Notes under the pieces: generated by a model
What the model was told of the DNA's origin: nothing
What the model saw: only the letters and a program-made list of their open reading frames with translations
Databases searched by the model: none
Made by a program: the position numbers and the translations under genes
NCBI GenBank assembly: GCA_019310525.1
Contig: JAFDEE010000028.1
Coordinates: 1 to 38,690, forward strand
Length of the DNA: 38,690 nt
Reading direction: 5' to 3'
Source: Deltaproteobacteria bacterium
GTDB taxonomy: Bacteria > Desulfobacterota > DSM-4660 > Desulfatiglandales > HGW-15
Shown: piece by piece, positions 1 through 9,448 of the stretch
Numbering within the stretch: the first letter of the stretch is position 1
Layout: each line of letters starts with the position of its first letter

Positions 1-55
1 GGTGCTGGCATTGGTTGTTCTGCTTTGGGGGTTGAGAGGGTGGCGGCGAGCCTAG
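1..55 (+). CDS. Possible C-terminal end of a membrane protein (partial, cut by window edge)
   Basis: The frame starting at base 2 is open to a TAG at 53-55. It encodes a short hydrophobic stretch (VLALVVLLWGL) followed by basic residues (RGWRRA), which looks like the last membrane helix and cytoplasmic tail of an integral membrane protein. The stop codon lies inside the 9-bp sequence that is duplicated on both sides of the adjacent mobile element, so the element appears to have inserted exactly at the gene end without truncating it. Only about 17 residues are visible and the protein family cannot be named. It could be chance open frame. Confidence 0.3.
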   Translation, partial: VLALVVLLWGLRGWRRA

Positions 56-490
56 TGTCCATCCATAAATAGGCAATTTTGTTCAAGGTCAAGGAAGGCG
101 AAGATTTTAACCGCAGGAATACATTGAAGTATTTCGAGGATTAAACCCAAATTATGCGTGAACGCCTGTCTAAGGAAGGGTAAAGGGATTTTCCCGAAGT
201 GGCCTATTTTGGCTCTGGAGCAGGAGAGCGAAAGAGCCAAAATCGGCAGTGAGCGGAGCCATGGACGGCGCAGCGAACGTAGCGGAGGGAACATCCCTTT
301 ACCCTTCACCCATCAGGTGCTGTCAAAATGCTTTAACATATTGTAATAAAGATCATTTTCATTATTAATGCATAATTTGGGTTAAAATCTGAGCCTGACA
401 CAGCCTGTCCGCCGCTGTCTGGCGGGCTTGTCACGCCGTAGCCATAGCGAAGGCGGAAGATTGGGGAAAAGGGCCATTTATGGATGGGCA
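56..490. mobile_element. Non-autonomous MITE-like element A (435 bp, interrupted by element B)
   Basis: The ends are 15-bp inverted repeats, TGTCCATCCATAAAT at 56-70 and the complement of TGCCCATCCATAAAT at 476-490, matching at 14 of 15 positions. The whole is bracketed by a perfect 9-bp direct repeat CGAGCCTAG at 47-55 and 491-499, the expected target-site duplication of a DNA transposon. No transposase fits inside. Removing the inner element B and one copy of its TTAAA duplication leaves an ancestral element of roughly 194 bp. Its interior holds a small hairpin (AATAC/GTATT near 119-134). The 9-bp duplication resembles those made by several DDE transposases, but the mobilising family cannot be named from this window. 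Confidence 0.8.
146..381. mobile_element. MITE-like element B, copy 1 (nested inside element A)
   Basis: The element begins CCCAAATTATGC and ends GCATAATTTGGG, perfect 12-bp terminal inverted repeats. It is flanked by the 5-bp direct repeat TTAAA (141-145 and 382-386). Inside are two further inverted pairs: GAAGGGTAAAGGGAT (175-189) with its complement at 293-307, and ATTTTGGCTCT (206-216) with its complement at 233-243, so the RNA or single strand would fold extensively. No protein of recognisable family is encoded. A shorter relative lies at 6810-6939 in the opposite orientation. Both terminal segments and about 60 bp next to one end are shared, while the middle differs. Confidence 0.8.
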
Positions 491-623
491 CGAGCCTAGG
501 TCTTCCGGCGGCTTTTCAGCCTAACCCTTTTTGATCCGGAACTTCGATCGATGATTGGATCATACTTTGAAAGCGGTCTTGATTGGAACAGCTTTCGGAA
601 AGGCCCCTTTGTTTGGAAAAATT

Positions 624-650
624 TTGACTTTTTCTTTTGAACTCTTATCT
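624..650 (+). promoter_or_regulatory. RpoH-type heat-shock promoter of the response regulator gene
   Basis: TTG at 624-626 is followed by 17 bases and then CTTATCT at 644-650. This fits the TTG-N17-CYTATNT pattern described for heat-shock sigma factors in some Proteobacteria. The same spacing and -10 sequence precede groES (1422-1449) and hsp20 (8844-8870). It lies about 50 bp upstream of the start codon. The assignment is inferred from the shared pattern. Confidence 0.55.
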
Positions 651-700
651 ATTATTTGTTAACTTTAAATTATGATCGTGGAAAGGAGGGTCATGGCTAC

Positions 701-1195
701 ATGAGTTTAGAAAGTCCTCTTCAAGGAAAATCCATTCTGGTAGTGGATGATGAGCCTGATATTCTGGAGACCGTGGAAGAAGAGCTCGATATGTGTCTTG
801 TAGACAAGGCACCTGATTATGAAACTGCAATACAGTACCTCTCAGGGTATACTTACGACATCGTGATCCTTGATATCATGGGGGTCAACGGATTCGAACT
901 TCTCCAAAATTCGGTGGATAGGGGGTTCCCGACTGTCATGCTCACGGCCCATGCCTTGACCCCTGAGGCCCTCAAAAAATCCATTAAACTGGGTGCGGTC
1001 TCTTTCCTGCCGAAGGACAAGATCCCGGAACTGAAGACATTCCTGGAGGACGTGGTTTTGGGAGAAGGAAAGCCCGTATGGAAAAAGCTTTTTGAAAGGC
1101 TGGGCAACTATTTCAATAAGCACTTCGGCCCGGATTGGAGAGAACGGGATAAGTTTTTTAAGGAATTCGAGGAAACTTTAAAGGAGACGATGTAG
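701..1195 (+). CDS. Single-domain response regulator with short C-terminal extension
   Basis: This 164-residue protein has a complete receiver (REC) domain: acidic pair D16/D17, phospho-acceptor D58 in the ILDIMG segment, T82 in MLTAHA and K105 in LPKD. After the receiver (about residues 10-125) comes a charged, helical tail of about 40 residues without a DNA-binding or enzymatic domain, so it probably acts by protein contact. The start at 701 is chosen because AAAGGAGGG (682-690) sits ten bases upstream; an earlier in-frame TTG at 656 lacks a ribosome site. No histidine kinase gene is adjacent. The promoter resembles those of groES and hsp20, suggesting a stress-linked role. A hairpin terminator follows directly, so it is monocistronic. 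The partner kinase and target are unknown. Confidence 0.88.
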   Translation: MSLESPLQGKSILVVDDEPDILETVEEELDMCLVDKAPDYETAIQYLSGYTYDIVILDIMGVNGFELLQNSVDRGFPTVMLTAHALTPEALKKSIKLGAVSFLPKDKIPELKTFLEDVVLGEGKPVWKKLFERLGNYFNKHFGPDWRERDKFFKEFEETLKETM

Positions 1196-1231
1196 ATCAT
1201 CATATCCCCGGACGCCGAGGGTGTTGTTTAT

Positions 1232-1261
1232 GCAGGGCCGACATGGCCCTGCGTTTTTTTT
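1232..1261 (+). terminator. Rho-independent terminator after response regulator
   Basis: A perfect 8-bp stem, GCAGGGCC (1232-1239) and GGCCCTGC (1245-1252), encloses a 5-base loop and is followed by a run of eight T (1254-1261). Confidence 0.9.
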
Positions 1262-1421
1262 AATGATTCCCCGTCTGGATTCAGTACGACCCGGGTTCAA
1301 GAGAAAAACATCTTTTCTTGATTCTTCAGCTTTTTTGTCCCCTCCCAAGAAATACCCCTTTGATCAATTTTTGCCATCCAACCCCGGCCCGTCTTTTCTC
1401 GGGAAAAATCAAAATCCTGAT

Positions 1422-1461
1422 CTTGACAATTCCGAAAAGGTGCTTATTTTTTTTCCGAATT
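1422..1461 (+). promoter_or_regulatory. RpoH-type heat-shock promoter of groES-groL, with overlapping inverted repeat
   Basis: CTTG at 1422-1425, then 17 bases, then CTTATTT at 1443-1449 match the CTTG-N17-CYTATNT heat-shock pattern exactly. The hsp20 promoter shares TTGACA-N12-TGCTTATTTT with it base for base outside the spacer. An imperfect inverted repeat, AATTCCGAAAA (1428-1438) against TTTTCCGAATT (1451-1461), one mismatch, overlaps the -10 and could bind a regulator. No CIRCE (HrcA operator) was seen between 1262 and 1590. Confidence 0.65.
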
Positions 1462-1590
1462 TTTTAGTTCAGTTATATCAACATGTTACCGTGTTAGGTG
1501 GTTTTTCGGGAATCCCTTGGCGGGAGCACAAGCAGGTGGTTACAACACCCAAGATTCGGCAACAATACACAGCAAAGGAGGAGTTTGAAC

Positions 1591-1878
1591 ATGAAATTGA
1601 AGCCATTGAATGACCGGGTGCTGGTGCTAAGGATCGAGGAAGATGAAAAGACGGCCGGGGGCATCATCATCCCTGATACGGCCAAGGAGAAACCCCAGGA
1701 AGGTAGGGTGGTGGCGGTCGGGCCCGGCAAGTTGAACGATGACGGCAAGCGGATTCCTATGGAGGTTAAGGAAAACGACCGGGTGCTTTTTGGGAAATAT
1801 GCAGGCACTGAGGTCAAGATTGAAGGAGTGGAACACACCATCATGCGAGAGGACGATATTCTTGCCATTATCGAATAA
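1591..1878 (+). CDS. groES: Co-chaperonin GroES (Hsp10)
   Basis: The 95-residue protein is a standard-length GroES, which caps the GroEL barrel during ATP-dependent protein folding in the cytoplasm. It shows the family start [11 protein letters not shown], the flexible mobile-loop segment around [20 protein letters not shown] (residues about 17-36), the VVAVGPG strand and the C-terminal DDILAIIE. The start is fixed by AAAGGAGGAG at 1575-1584, seven bases before ATG. An open frame extends upstream but has no ribosome site and no family similarity. groL follows 21 bp later, so the two form one operon under the heat-shock promoter at 1422. Confidence 0.98.
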   Translation: MKLKPLNDRVLVLRIEEDEKTAGGIIIPDTAKEKPQEGRVVAVGPGKLNDDGKRIPMEVKENDRVLFGKYAGTEVKIEGVEHTIMREDDILAIIE

Positions 1879-3522
<1,644 letters not shown>

Positions 3523-3537
3523 TCCTTTTTTCATGGA

Positions 3538-3581
3538 CCGCCCGGGGGAGAGATTTCCCGCCCCCGGGCGGTTATTATTTT
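3538..3581 (+). terminator. Terminator of groES-groL
   Basis: A perfect 11-bp GC-rich stem, CCGCCCGGGGG (3538-3548) and CCCCCGGGCGG (3561-3571), is followed by the T-rich tract TTATTATTTT. Confidence 0.88.
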
Positions 3582-4070
3582 ACCGCCACTTCAGGTCCCC
3601 TGGGAACAGGAAGCAAGGCCCTCTACGGTTTTCAACCATTGAAACCGGATAAATGGGCTGTAATTCAGAGAGAAAAGGGAAGAGATGTAAACCTTGATTT
3701 GCATTCCTGGTGTGTCAAGGGGACATCGAGGTGTCGAAATTTTGACGAAAAAACACTCTGTTCAGGAGCTTCTTTCCCCTTCTTATCCCTGGCCATTCGC
3801 TTTTTTTTGATCCTTCCGGAAAAAACGGACATATTTCATTTTACCGCCTCCAAACTGCCCCACCCGTTGAAGGTTTCAGTAATAAGCCCCGTGGCTCAGA
3901 AAAAGTCCAAAGGGCCGGATTTTACCACCTTTTTCGCAAAATAAAATTTCGCTTTTCTCTTGAAATTCACCGACGTCAACCTTTTCCATCTCATGGCCCT
4001 GTTTTTGCAATCCTTACGATGCAGCACAGAGGTCTGAGTACCGTAATACCAAACAAAGGAGAGAAATGAA
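3582..4070. other. Intergenic stretch without a supported gene
   Basis: About 490 bp lie between the groL terminator and the chemotaxis gene. An open frame of about 100 codons (3639-3944, + strand) exists but has no ribosome site, poor coding character and no recognisable motif. No sigma-28-like (flagellar) promoter could be identified for the downstream receptor gene. The tract is AT-richer than its neighbours and probably contains the receptor promoter and 5' leader. Confidence 0.5.
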
Positions 4071-5957
4071 ATGCGACGACAACTTACGCTCGGAAAGAGG
4101 ATTGCTTCCGGAATCATCCTGTTACTGATCCTCATGGGAATCGTGGGAGGTGCTGGTTACTTCGGGCTCCTCCGTGTGTCCAAGGTCGTCGGACTTTACA
4201 AGGATATCAGTTCGCTCCAATCCATAGTTGCCCTGGGTAAGGAACAGTTCGATCTCTACATGGTGGCCGCCCTGAGCGGGGACAGGGAGAGCATGGCCGA
4301 GACCAAGGCCAAGACCTTGGATATTCTTGGAAAAGGCTCAGCCTTTATCGAGGAGATCAAGGGAAAGGCCTCTGTAGACAGAGCGGGCAAGGAACAACTG
4401 GCCGCGGCCCAGGAGGCCATTAAGGGATATCGTAAGGCCTTCGTCCAATATACCCTTGAAGAAGACGAAAAGGAAAAGCTCGCAGGCCAAATCGAAGATA
4501 TGTACAAGGGCTTGGCTGGAAACATCGAAAAGGGCCAGTTGTGGCACCAGGAAATGATTATGGAGGCAAAGGTTCTCATGTCCAATGTCCAGGTGTATCT
4601 ACCGCGGCCATCCCCGGGGCATTGGAAAAAGGTGGAAGAGGGCTTCTCCAAGCTCCTGAAAACGATAAAGGCTTGGGCGGGGAAGGTCAATAACAGCGAT
4701 TCATTGAGAGAACTGGGGGCGACCATTCTGAAACAGTATGAAACCTTTAAATCCACCGTTGAACAATTCCACGAAAAGGTCCAGGTACAGGCCCAACTCA
4801 AGGCTTCCATGGCCCAGAACAAGGCAAAACTGGTAGCCGTGTGTGAGGACCTGGGTAATAAGAGCGAAAAGCAACTCAGGGAGGATACGAGGCTTTCAGG
4901 AAGAATCATCTTCGGTGTTATGGGAGCGGCCCTCTTGCTCGGTGTTTTCTATGCATTGATATCCATCAAGAGGATCAATGCAAAGATCAATACCGTAATC
5001 AGGGGTGTCAGCGAGGCGGCGGAACAGGTGGCCTCTGCGGCCGGGCAGGTCTCAAAGTCCAGCCAGGAACTGGCCGAGGGCTCTTCTCATCAGGCAGCGG
5101 CCATTGAAGAGACCTCTTCTTCTCTCGAAGAAATTTCTTCCATGGTCAAACAGAATGCGGAGAATGCCAATGAGGCGAAGGGCATGATGGGAGAGGTCAA
5201 AAGGATCGTGGAAGATGTTAGTCGCCATATGGGCAACATGAGCGAGGCGATCGACGATATCACCCGTTCCAGCCAGGAAACGGACAAAATTGTGAAAACT
5301 ATTGATGAAATCGCTTTTCAGACTAATCTTTTGGCCTTGAACGCGGCGGTTGAGGCGGCCCGGGCAGGAGAGGCCGGGGCGGGATTCGCCGTGGTGGCCG
5401 ATGAAGTCCGAAACCTCGCCATGCGGGCTGCCGAGGCGGCAAAAAATACTGCCCAATTGATTGGGGATACCATCCAGGCCGTTCAGAAGGGAAACGAACT
5501 CACCCTGGCGACCAAGGAAGCATTTCAGCAAAACATCGAAATCTCCTCCCGCGTAGGATCCCTGGTGGACGAGATCGCTGCGGCCTCCAAAGAACAGGCG
5601 GAGGGTATTGAACAGGTGACCCGAGCCGTGGCCGACATGGACCAGGTCACTCAACAGAATGCAGCCGGCGCTGAAGAATCCGCCAGTGCCGCCGAAGAAA
5701 TGAATGCCCAGGCCGAAGGAATGAAGGCTTATGTCAGGGATCTGATCATGCTGGTTCATGGAACCAAGGGTATGAAAGGAGATGGCTCCCACGGCAGTTC
5801 CCTTGAGACGGTTCCGGCTCGGGAGACGGATGTCTCCGCCGCGGGCTCCCTTCCTGCGCGAGAGGTGAAAAACACGAACCTGCCTGCCTCCAAGCTCAAG
5901 GAGGTGGATCCTAATCAGGTCATCCCGATGGAGGAGGATGACTTCAAGGATTTCTGA
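4071..5957 (+). CDS. Methyl-accepting chemotaxis protein
   Basis: This 628-residue transmembrane chemoreceptor signals to CheA/CheW. It has an N-terminal membrane helix (about residues 12-32), a helical periplasmic sensor region of about 240 residues, a second membrane helix (about 278-300, [17 protein letters not shown]) and a long cytoplasmic coiled coil. The highly conserved hairpin tip ([20 protein letters not shown] and [17 protein letters not shown], about 410-450) is present, with Glu/Gln-rich methylation helices on both sides. The C-terminus is an unstructured linker ending in acidic EEDDFKDF, without the NWETF-type CheR-binding pentapeptide. GGAGAG is positioned before the ATG. No other che gene is nearby, so it is an orphan receptor. 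The ligand is unknown; the sensor resembles four-helix-bundle types by composition only. Confidence 0.95.
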   Translation: MRRQLTLGKRIASGIILLLILMGIVGGAGYFGLLRVSKVVGLYKDISSLQSIVALGKEQFDLYMVAALSGDRESMAETKAKTLDILGKGSAFIEEIKGKASVDRAGKEQLAAAQEAIKGYRKAFVQYTLEEDEKEKLAGQIEDMYKGLAGNIEKGQLWHQEMIMEAKVLMSNVQVYLPRPSPGHWKKVEEGFSKLLKTIKAWAGKVNNSDSLRELGATILKQYETFKSTVEQFHEKVQVQAQLKASMAQNKAKLVAVCEDLGNKSEKQLREDTRLSGRIIFGVMGAALLLGVFYALISIKRINAKINTVIRGVSEAAEQVASAAGQVSKSSQELAEGSSHQAAAIEETSSSLEEISSMVKQNAENANEAKGMMGEVKRIVEDVSRHMGNMSEAIDDITRSSQETDKIVKTIDEIAFQTNLLALNAAVEAARAGEAGAGFAVVADEVRNLAMRAAEAAKNTAQLIGDTIQAVQKGNELTLATKEAFQQNIEISSRVGSLVDEIAAASKEQAEGIEQVTRAVADMDQVTQQNAAGAEESASAAEEMNAQAEGMKAYVRDLIMLVHGTKGMKGDGSHGSSLETVPARETDVSAAGSLPAREVKNTNLPASKLKEVDPNQVIPMEEDDFKDF

Positions 5958-5960
5958 ATC

Positions 5961-5994
5961 AGATTTTGTCTTTCACGGGCAGACAAATCTTTTC
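5961..5994 (+). terminator. Probable terminator of the chemotaxis gene
   Basis: AGATTTTGTCT (5961-5971) pairs with AGACAAATCT (5981-5990) with one bulged base, followed by TTTC. It begins three bases after the stop codon. Confidence 0.55.
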
Positions 5995-5997
5995 AGG

Positions 5998-6033
5998 CTT
6001 TCAGCGGCCAATGATCCATCCGGCCGCTGAAAG
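5998..6033. terminator. Perfect 12-bp hairpin between convergent genes
   Basis: CTTTCAGCGGCC (5998-6009) is exactly complementary to GGCCGCTGAAAG (6022-6033). It has no U-tract on either strand, so it may act as an mRNA 3'-end barrier or a factor-assisted terminator between the chemotaxis gene and the leftward racemase gene. Confidence 0.45.
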
Positions 6034-6089
6034 TCCCTTGGGTTCCCCACATACCGCCCGCATGTCATTTCCTTATGCCTATCGGTCCA

Positions 6090-6791
6090 TCAAGATGCGT
6101 TCATGGAATATTCCAAGGCGCTTTCGACATGGATCCTGGATGTATCGAAAAAGGGCATTCCTATATCCTCTCCTCCCAGCAGGAGAGGAATCTCAGTACA
6201 ACCTAGGATCAGCCCTTCGATGGAATTTTCTTTTCTCATTTTCTCCGCAATGTCCAGGAACCCTCTTCGGGTTTCTTCCCGGATGATTCCAACCCCAAGT
6301 TCCCGGGAGATCTTTTCACAGATGTAGTCCCGATCCTTTTCCTCCGGAATTTCGATGGTGATCCCGTGTCGCTCAAATACATCCCGGTAAAAGGAGGAGC
6401 CCATCGTTGTGAGTGTTCCAAAAAGGCCTACCCGCGAAAGCCCCTTTTGCTTTACAGCCATGCAGGTGGCCTCCACGATGCTGATCAGGGGGATGGGGCA
6501 CTCTTCCTTTATAACGTCAAAGACTTTGTGAGGTGTATTGGCTGCGATCAAACCAAAATTCGCTCCTGCCCGAAAAAGAGAGAAAAAGGCATCCAGGATT
6601 TTCTGGGCCATCTCGGACCACCTTTCCGCCTCCATGATCTTAAGGCATTCCTGAAGATTCAGACTGTAAATGAGGATCTCCGGCATGCTTCCTTCAAGTT
6701 TTGGATTGGAGTAACACAGATTCGTGAAGATCCGGTAGTAATAGAGCGTTGACTCCGGCCCCAGTCCCCCGACGATTCCGATTTTCTTCAT
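6090..6791 (-). CDS. Aspartate/glutamate racemase family protein
   Basis: The 233-residue protein belongs to the cofactor-independent Asp/Glu racemase superfamily, in which two cysteines usually abstract and donate the alpha-proton of an acidic amino acid. The N-terminus MKKIGIVGGLGPEST is typical of the aspartate-racemase branch. The second catalytic site, GCTEIPLLL (C198), is intact. At the first site the usual Cys-Asn-Thr is Ala-Asn-Thr (A84, in AANTPH), so it may be a one-cysteine, stereo-restricted or non-racemising member. AAAGGAGGG sits just upstream of the ATG. The mobile element at 6810-6939 lies immediately behind that ribosome site, so the native promoter has probably been displaced. 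Confidence 0.88.
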   Translation of the reverse strand: MKKIGIVGGLGPESTLYYYRIFTNLCYSNPKLEGSMPEILIYSLNLQECLKIMEAERWSEMAQKILDAFFSLFRAGANFGLIAANTPHKVFDVIKEECPIPLISIVEATCMAVKQKGLSRVGLFGTLTTMGSSFYRDVFERHGITIEIPEEKDRDYICEKISRELGVGIIREETRRGFLDIAEKMRKENSIEGLILGCTEIPLLLGGEDIGMPFFDTSRIHVESALEYSMNAS

Positions 6792-6809
6792 GTTTTTCCC
6801 TCCTTTGAA

Positions 6810-6939
6810 CCCAAATTATGATCTTTATTACAATATTTGAAGCATTCTGACAGCACCCGATGGGTGAAGGGTAAAGGGATGTTCCCTCCGCTACTTCCCG
6901 TCAAACAGCCGGCGGGCAAGCGTTCATGCATGATTTGGG
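6810..6939. mobile_element. MITE-like element B, copy 2 (130 bp)
   Basis: The ends CCCAAATTATG and CATGATTTGGG are near-perfect inverted repeats, flanked by the 5-bp duplication TTGAA (6805-6809 and 6940-6944). The left half is the reverse complement of the right part of copy 1 (shared ATCTTTATTACAATAT, GACAGCACC, GATGGGTGAAGGGTAAAGGG). Its right end shares GCGTTCA next to the terminal repeat with the left end of copy 1. The middle is shorter, as in an internally deleted derivative. The duplication overlaps the first two bases of the racemase ribosome binding site. Confidence 0.8.
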
Positions 6940-7018
6940 TTGAATCGTTGTTGAAAAAAGATTTCGAAGGCATAGTCCCCTTCCCGAAATTCTTTTCCGG
7001 AACTCTGCCCTGTTTCCC

Positions 7019-7047
7019 TTGACCCATTTTCTCCCCTTCTTTACACT
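7019..7047 (+). promoter_or_regulatory. Candidate sigma-70 promoter for the 7110-8795 operon
   Basis: TTGACC (7019-7024) is separated by exactly 17 bases from TACACT (7042-7047), about 60 bp before the first start codon. The -10 is only a moderate match. Confidence 0.4.
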
Positions 7048-7109
7048 CATGCAAGTCCAGCGGCAAGTTCAAAGGCCTGAGACCAGGAAAAAGGAATAAT
7101 TCCGGAACC

Positions 7110-8303
7110 ATGAAGATCGTGTGGTCTTTTTCGTCCCAACAGGGAGATGTGCCCGTCGACGATGAAGTCCTCAAAAGGCCCTTCGTCCTCCGACTCCGAC
7201 CACTTCAGCTGCACCCCGTCCTGAGCCTGGAGGATTTCTTTTCGGCGATGGAAACAGCCGTTCTCAAAGAGGGAGGACGACAACTTGCCCTTATCCTTTC
7301 TCGAATCTGGAAAAAAGATGTGAATCCGGGGGATATCGAAAGGCTTTTATTTAGATACGAAAAATACGGCACATTGTATCAGATCGTGAGCATTGAGGTT
7401 TTTTCGGGTACCCTTAGGGTGAAACTCTCCGGAAATGTCGCCCTTTTGCCGGAGGCAAGGGCGACCTTACAGCGGGAGGCCGCTCTCTTGGAGCAATTGA
7501 ACCGGCGGTACGGCTATCCTTATCTTCCCCGGGTTTATATGCTGGATTCGGTGGATATCCGAAGGCGTGATTTTGTTCAAAGGATGGACGTGCTCCTGTC
7601 CCAGTGGTTCGAAGATTTCCATGAATGGCACTTTTGCGGGGACAAGGATCAGGCCGACGGCATCCTGATATGGGATCTAGAAGCGGGATATAGGCGGGCC
7701 TCTCAAGGGGAACGTCATGAGATCATCCGGGCGGCCTCCCGAATCCTTACCCTTTATTTCGATCCGGAGACCTATGCCCAGATCTTACCTTGGCACCATG
7801 GGGGAGGAGATTTTGTCGTTCGATCAGAGAGGGTGGGAATCCAAGTCCGTCTCGTGACTGCGAGGGGATACCAACCTCTTATCGGTTCGGCCGCGAAGGA
7901 AGGCCTTTCCCCTCCGGAGGCCCTCTTGCTTTTCTTCCTTGACATGACCGTCAGGATGCGGTTGGACAAGTTTGAGGGGTTGGGGGAGGCCGTATGGGCA
8001 AGTGATGGTATCCTTCCATCGGTCATCCTGGGATTCCTTGAGGGCTTGAAACAGATGAAGGGAGAAGGAAGAATCGCCGGGGACCTGGTTGACCGGGTGG
8101 TCCGGATGCTTTCATCCCTGAGGAAGGAAGATCTATATGGGCGATTCGAACGGTTGATGGAAATATACAGGGCCCGGGATCCTGGGGATTTTCCCTGCAT
8201 AAAAAGAAATCTGGAAGGACATACAAGGGAGTTGCATCGCTATTTGGAGTCCCGGGTAATGGAATGGGTGAGAAGACCTGAATTCGGATTGAACCAAGAT
8301 TGA
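7110..8303 (+). CDS. Protein of unknown function (397 aa), cotranscribed with OsmC
   Basis: I do not recognise the family. The protein is soluble, without signal peptide or membrane helix. Residues about 75-125 alternate strands in a way reminiscent of the N-lobe of a kinase-like fold. The middle contains an aromatic/histidine-rich segment (WFEDFHEWHF) followed by a conserved-looking ILIWDLEAGYRRAS, and the C-terminal 120 residues are helical with many Arg/Lys. A remote relation to phosphotransferases is possible, but no complete catalytic motif is visible. The ATG at 7110 has only a weak ribosome site. The OsmC gene begins 15 bp after the stop, so the two are probably one transcript. No function is assigned. 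Confidence 0.8.
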   Translation: MKIVWSFSSQQGDVPVDDEVLKRPFVLRLRPLQLHPVLSLEDFFSAMETAVLKEGGRQLALILSRIWKKDVNPGDIERLLFRYEKYGTLYQIVSIEVFSGTLRVKLSGNVALLPEARATLQREAALLEQLNRRYGYPYLPRVYMLDSVDIRRRDFVQRMDVLLSQWFEDFHEWHFCGDKDQADGILIWDLEAGYRRASQGERHEIIRAASRILTLYFDPETYAQILPWHHGGGDFVVRSERVGIQVRLVTARGYQPLIGSAAKEGLSPPEALLLFFLDMTVRMRLDKFEGLGEAVWASDGILPSVILGFLEGLKQMKGEGRIAGDLVDRVVRMLSSLRKEDLYGRFERLMEIYRARDPGDFPCIKRNLEGHTRELHRYLESRVMEWVRRPEFGLNQD

Positions 8304-8318
8304 AAACGGAGGTGTGAA

Positions 8319-8795
8319 ATGATTGAAATGAACAAAGAAAAGGATTCGGAAATTCAACCGGAACTGGAAGGTTACAAGAAGAAGATCCTGCCGGTCAATA
8401 AATCCCGGCTTCGTCTTGAACGGGATCTTTACTTCATCGGCATGACTCAGCGGGGTTACGAAGTGGAATACGATGTCAAGTACGAGGAAGGCTGCTCTCC
8501 AACCGAGACTCTGCTTCTGAGTATTGCGGGATGCATCTCTATCGACGTGGTTCATATCTTGAGAAAGATGCGTTGTGAAGTTTCCAAGTACGAAGTGGAA
8601 GCCTCAGGGACCAGGAGACCCGATCCCCCCCAATATTATACGTCCGTGGATTTGATGATCCATATATCGGGCAAAGGAATTACACCCTCCAAGATCGACC
8701 GGGCCATCGCCCTGTCTCTGGACAAGTATTGCTCTGTCTACCATTCATTAAGGAAAGACTTGAAGGTGAACATTGAGTATCAGATCGAGTCTTAG
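8319..8795 (+). CDS. OsmC/Ohr family protein
   Basis: This 158-residue OsmC-fold protein belongs to a family of dimeric thiol peroxidases that reduce organic hydroperoxides with two cysteines. Both positions are present: C72 in LLSIAGCISIDVV and C138 in DKYCSVYHSL. The preceding SPTETLLLSIAGC segment is the family hallmark. The N-terminal 25 residues are an extra charged extension compared with short family members. GGAGGTG (8308-8314) precedes the ATG at 8319. Its position in an operon with an unknown protein and beside hsp20 fits stress protection in an anaerobe. Its reductant and true substrate are not visible, and some OsmC relatives have other roles. Confidence 0.9.
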   Translation: MIEMNKEKDSEIQPELEGYKKKILPVNKSRLRLERDLYFIGMTQRGYEVEYDVKYEEGCSPTETLLLSIAGCISIDVVHILRKMRCEVSKYEVEASGTRRPDPPQYYTSVDLMIHISGKGITPSKIDRAIALSLDKYCSVYHSLRKDLKVNIEYQIES

Positions 8796-8843
8796 GCCGA
8801 TGGCGTCAGCTCGGTTTCCGGGCGATTTTCCATTTCCGTGATA

Positions 8844-8870
8844 TTGACAAACCAAACTCAATGCTTATTT
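8844..8870 (+). promoter_or_regulatory. RpoH-type heat-shock promoter of hsp20
   Basis: TTG (8844-8846), 17 bases, then CTTATTT (8864-8870). The fuller form TTGACA-N12-TGCTTATTTT is identical to that before groES. The start codon lies 46 bp downstream. Confidence 0.65.
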
Positions 8871-8915
8871 TATGGCTGATTCAGCGGGAAGGAAATCCGG
8901 AAAGGAGGTGTGATT

Positions 8916-9359
8916 ATGGACCTCGTAAAATGGAATCCTTGGAGAGAAATGGAGACTTTATCCGACCGCATTAATCAGCTTTTCAGCGGGCCTTTGTTCC
9001 CTTCCCAGTGGTTCGGTGACGAATCCATGCTGGAAGGATGGAAGCCCGCGGTCGATATCATGGACAAGGGAGACAAGATCGTTATCAAGGCCGAACTTCC
9101 CGGCGTTGACAAGAAGGACATCCGTGTGGAATTGAAGGACAACATCCTCACGTTGGAAGGTGAACGCGCCAGCGAAAATGAGGTGCAGGAAGATAGGTAT
9201 TACCGGAAGGAAAGGTTTTTCGGGAAGTTCTCACGTTCCTTTGTGGTTCCCAAGGGACTGGATCCTGACAAGGTCAAGGCGGATTACAAAGACGGAGTGT
9301 TGAATATCGAGATCCCCAAGCCGGAGGAGGAAAAGGCCAGGAAGATCACGGTTCATTAA
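8916..9359 (+). CDS. Small heat-shock protein, Hsp20/alpha-crystallin family
   Basis: This 147-residue holdase chaperone binds unfolding proteins without ATP. A short N-terminal arm (WNPWREMETLSDRINQLF) leads into the alpha-crystallin domain at about residues 45-138. The signature strands KIVIKAELPGVDKKDIRVELKD and DGVLNIEIPKP are present, and the C-terminal I-x-V anchor (KITVH) ends the chain. AAAGGAGGTG at 8901-8910 points to ATG 8916 rather than the in-frame GTG inside the ribosome site. The gene has its own heat-shock-type promoter and is monocistronic, with a bidirectional terminator following. Confidence 0.96.
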   Translation: MDLVKWNPWREMETLSDRINQLFSGPLFPSQWFGDESMLEGWKPAVDIMDKGDKIVIKAELPGVDKKDIRVELKDNILTLEGERASENEVQEDRYYRKERFFGKFSRSFVVPKGLDPDKVKADYKDGVLNIEIPKPEEEKARKITVH

Positions 9360-9382
9360 GAGCCGTTCATGTCAACCTAAAC

Positions 9383-9414
9383 AAAAAGGACGACCCTTTC
9401 GGGCCGTCCTTTTT
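9383..9414. terminator. Bidirectional terminator between hsp20 and the YbaK-like gene
   Basis: AAAAAGGACGACCC (9383-9396) and GGGCCGTCCTTTTT (9401-9414) pair with one mismatch around a TTTC loop. T-runs at the ends of both strands suit both converging genes. Confidence 0.88.
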
Positions 9415-9448
9415 GTTTGCCTCCCCTTGCCGGCTCATTCAGGCGGAT

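Noticed and set aside
1262-1590. CIRCE operator (HrcA site) before groES
   Set aside because: No TTAGCACTC-N9-GAGTGCTAA-like repeat was found; the RpoH-type pattern explains the promoter better.
3639-3944. 101-codon open frame between groL and the chemotaxis gene
   Set aside because: No ribosome site, no motif, and composition unlike neighbouring genes.
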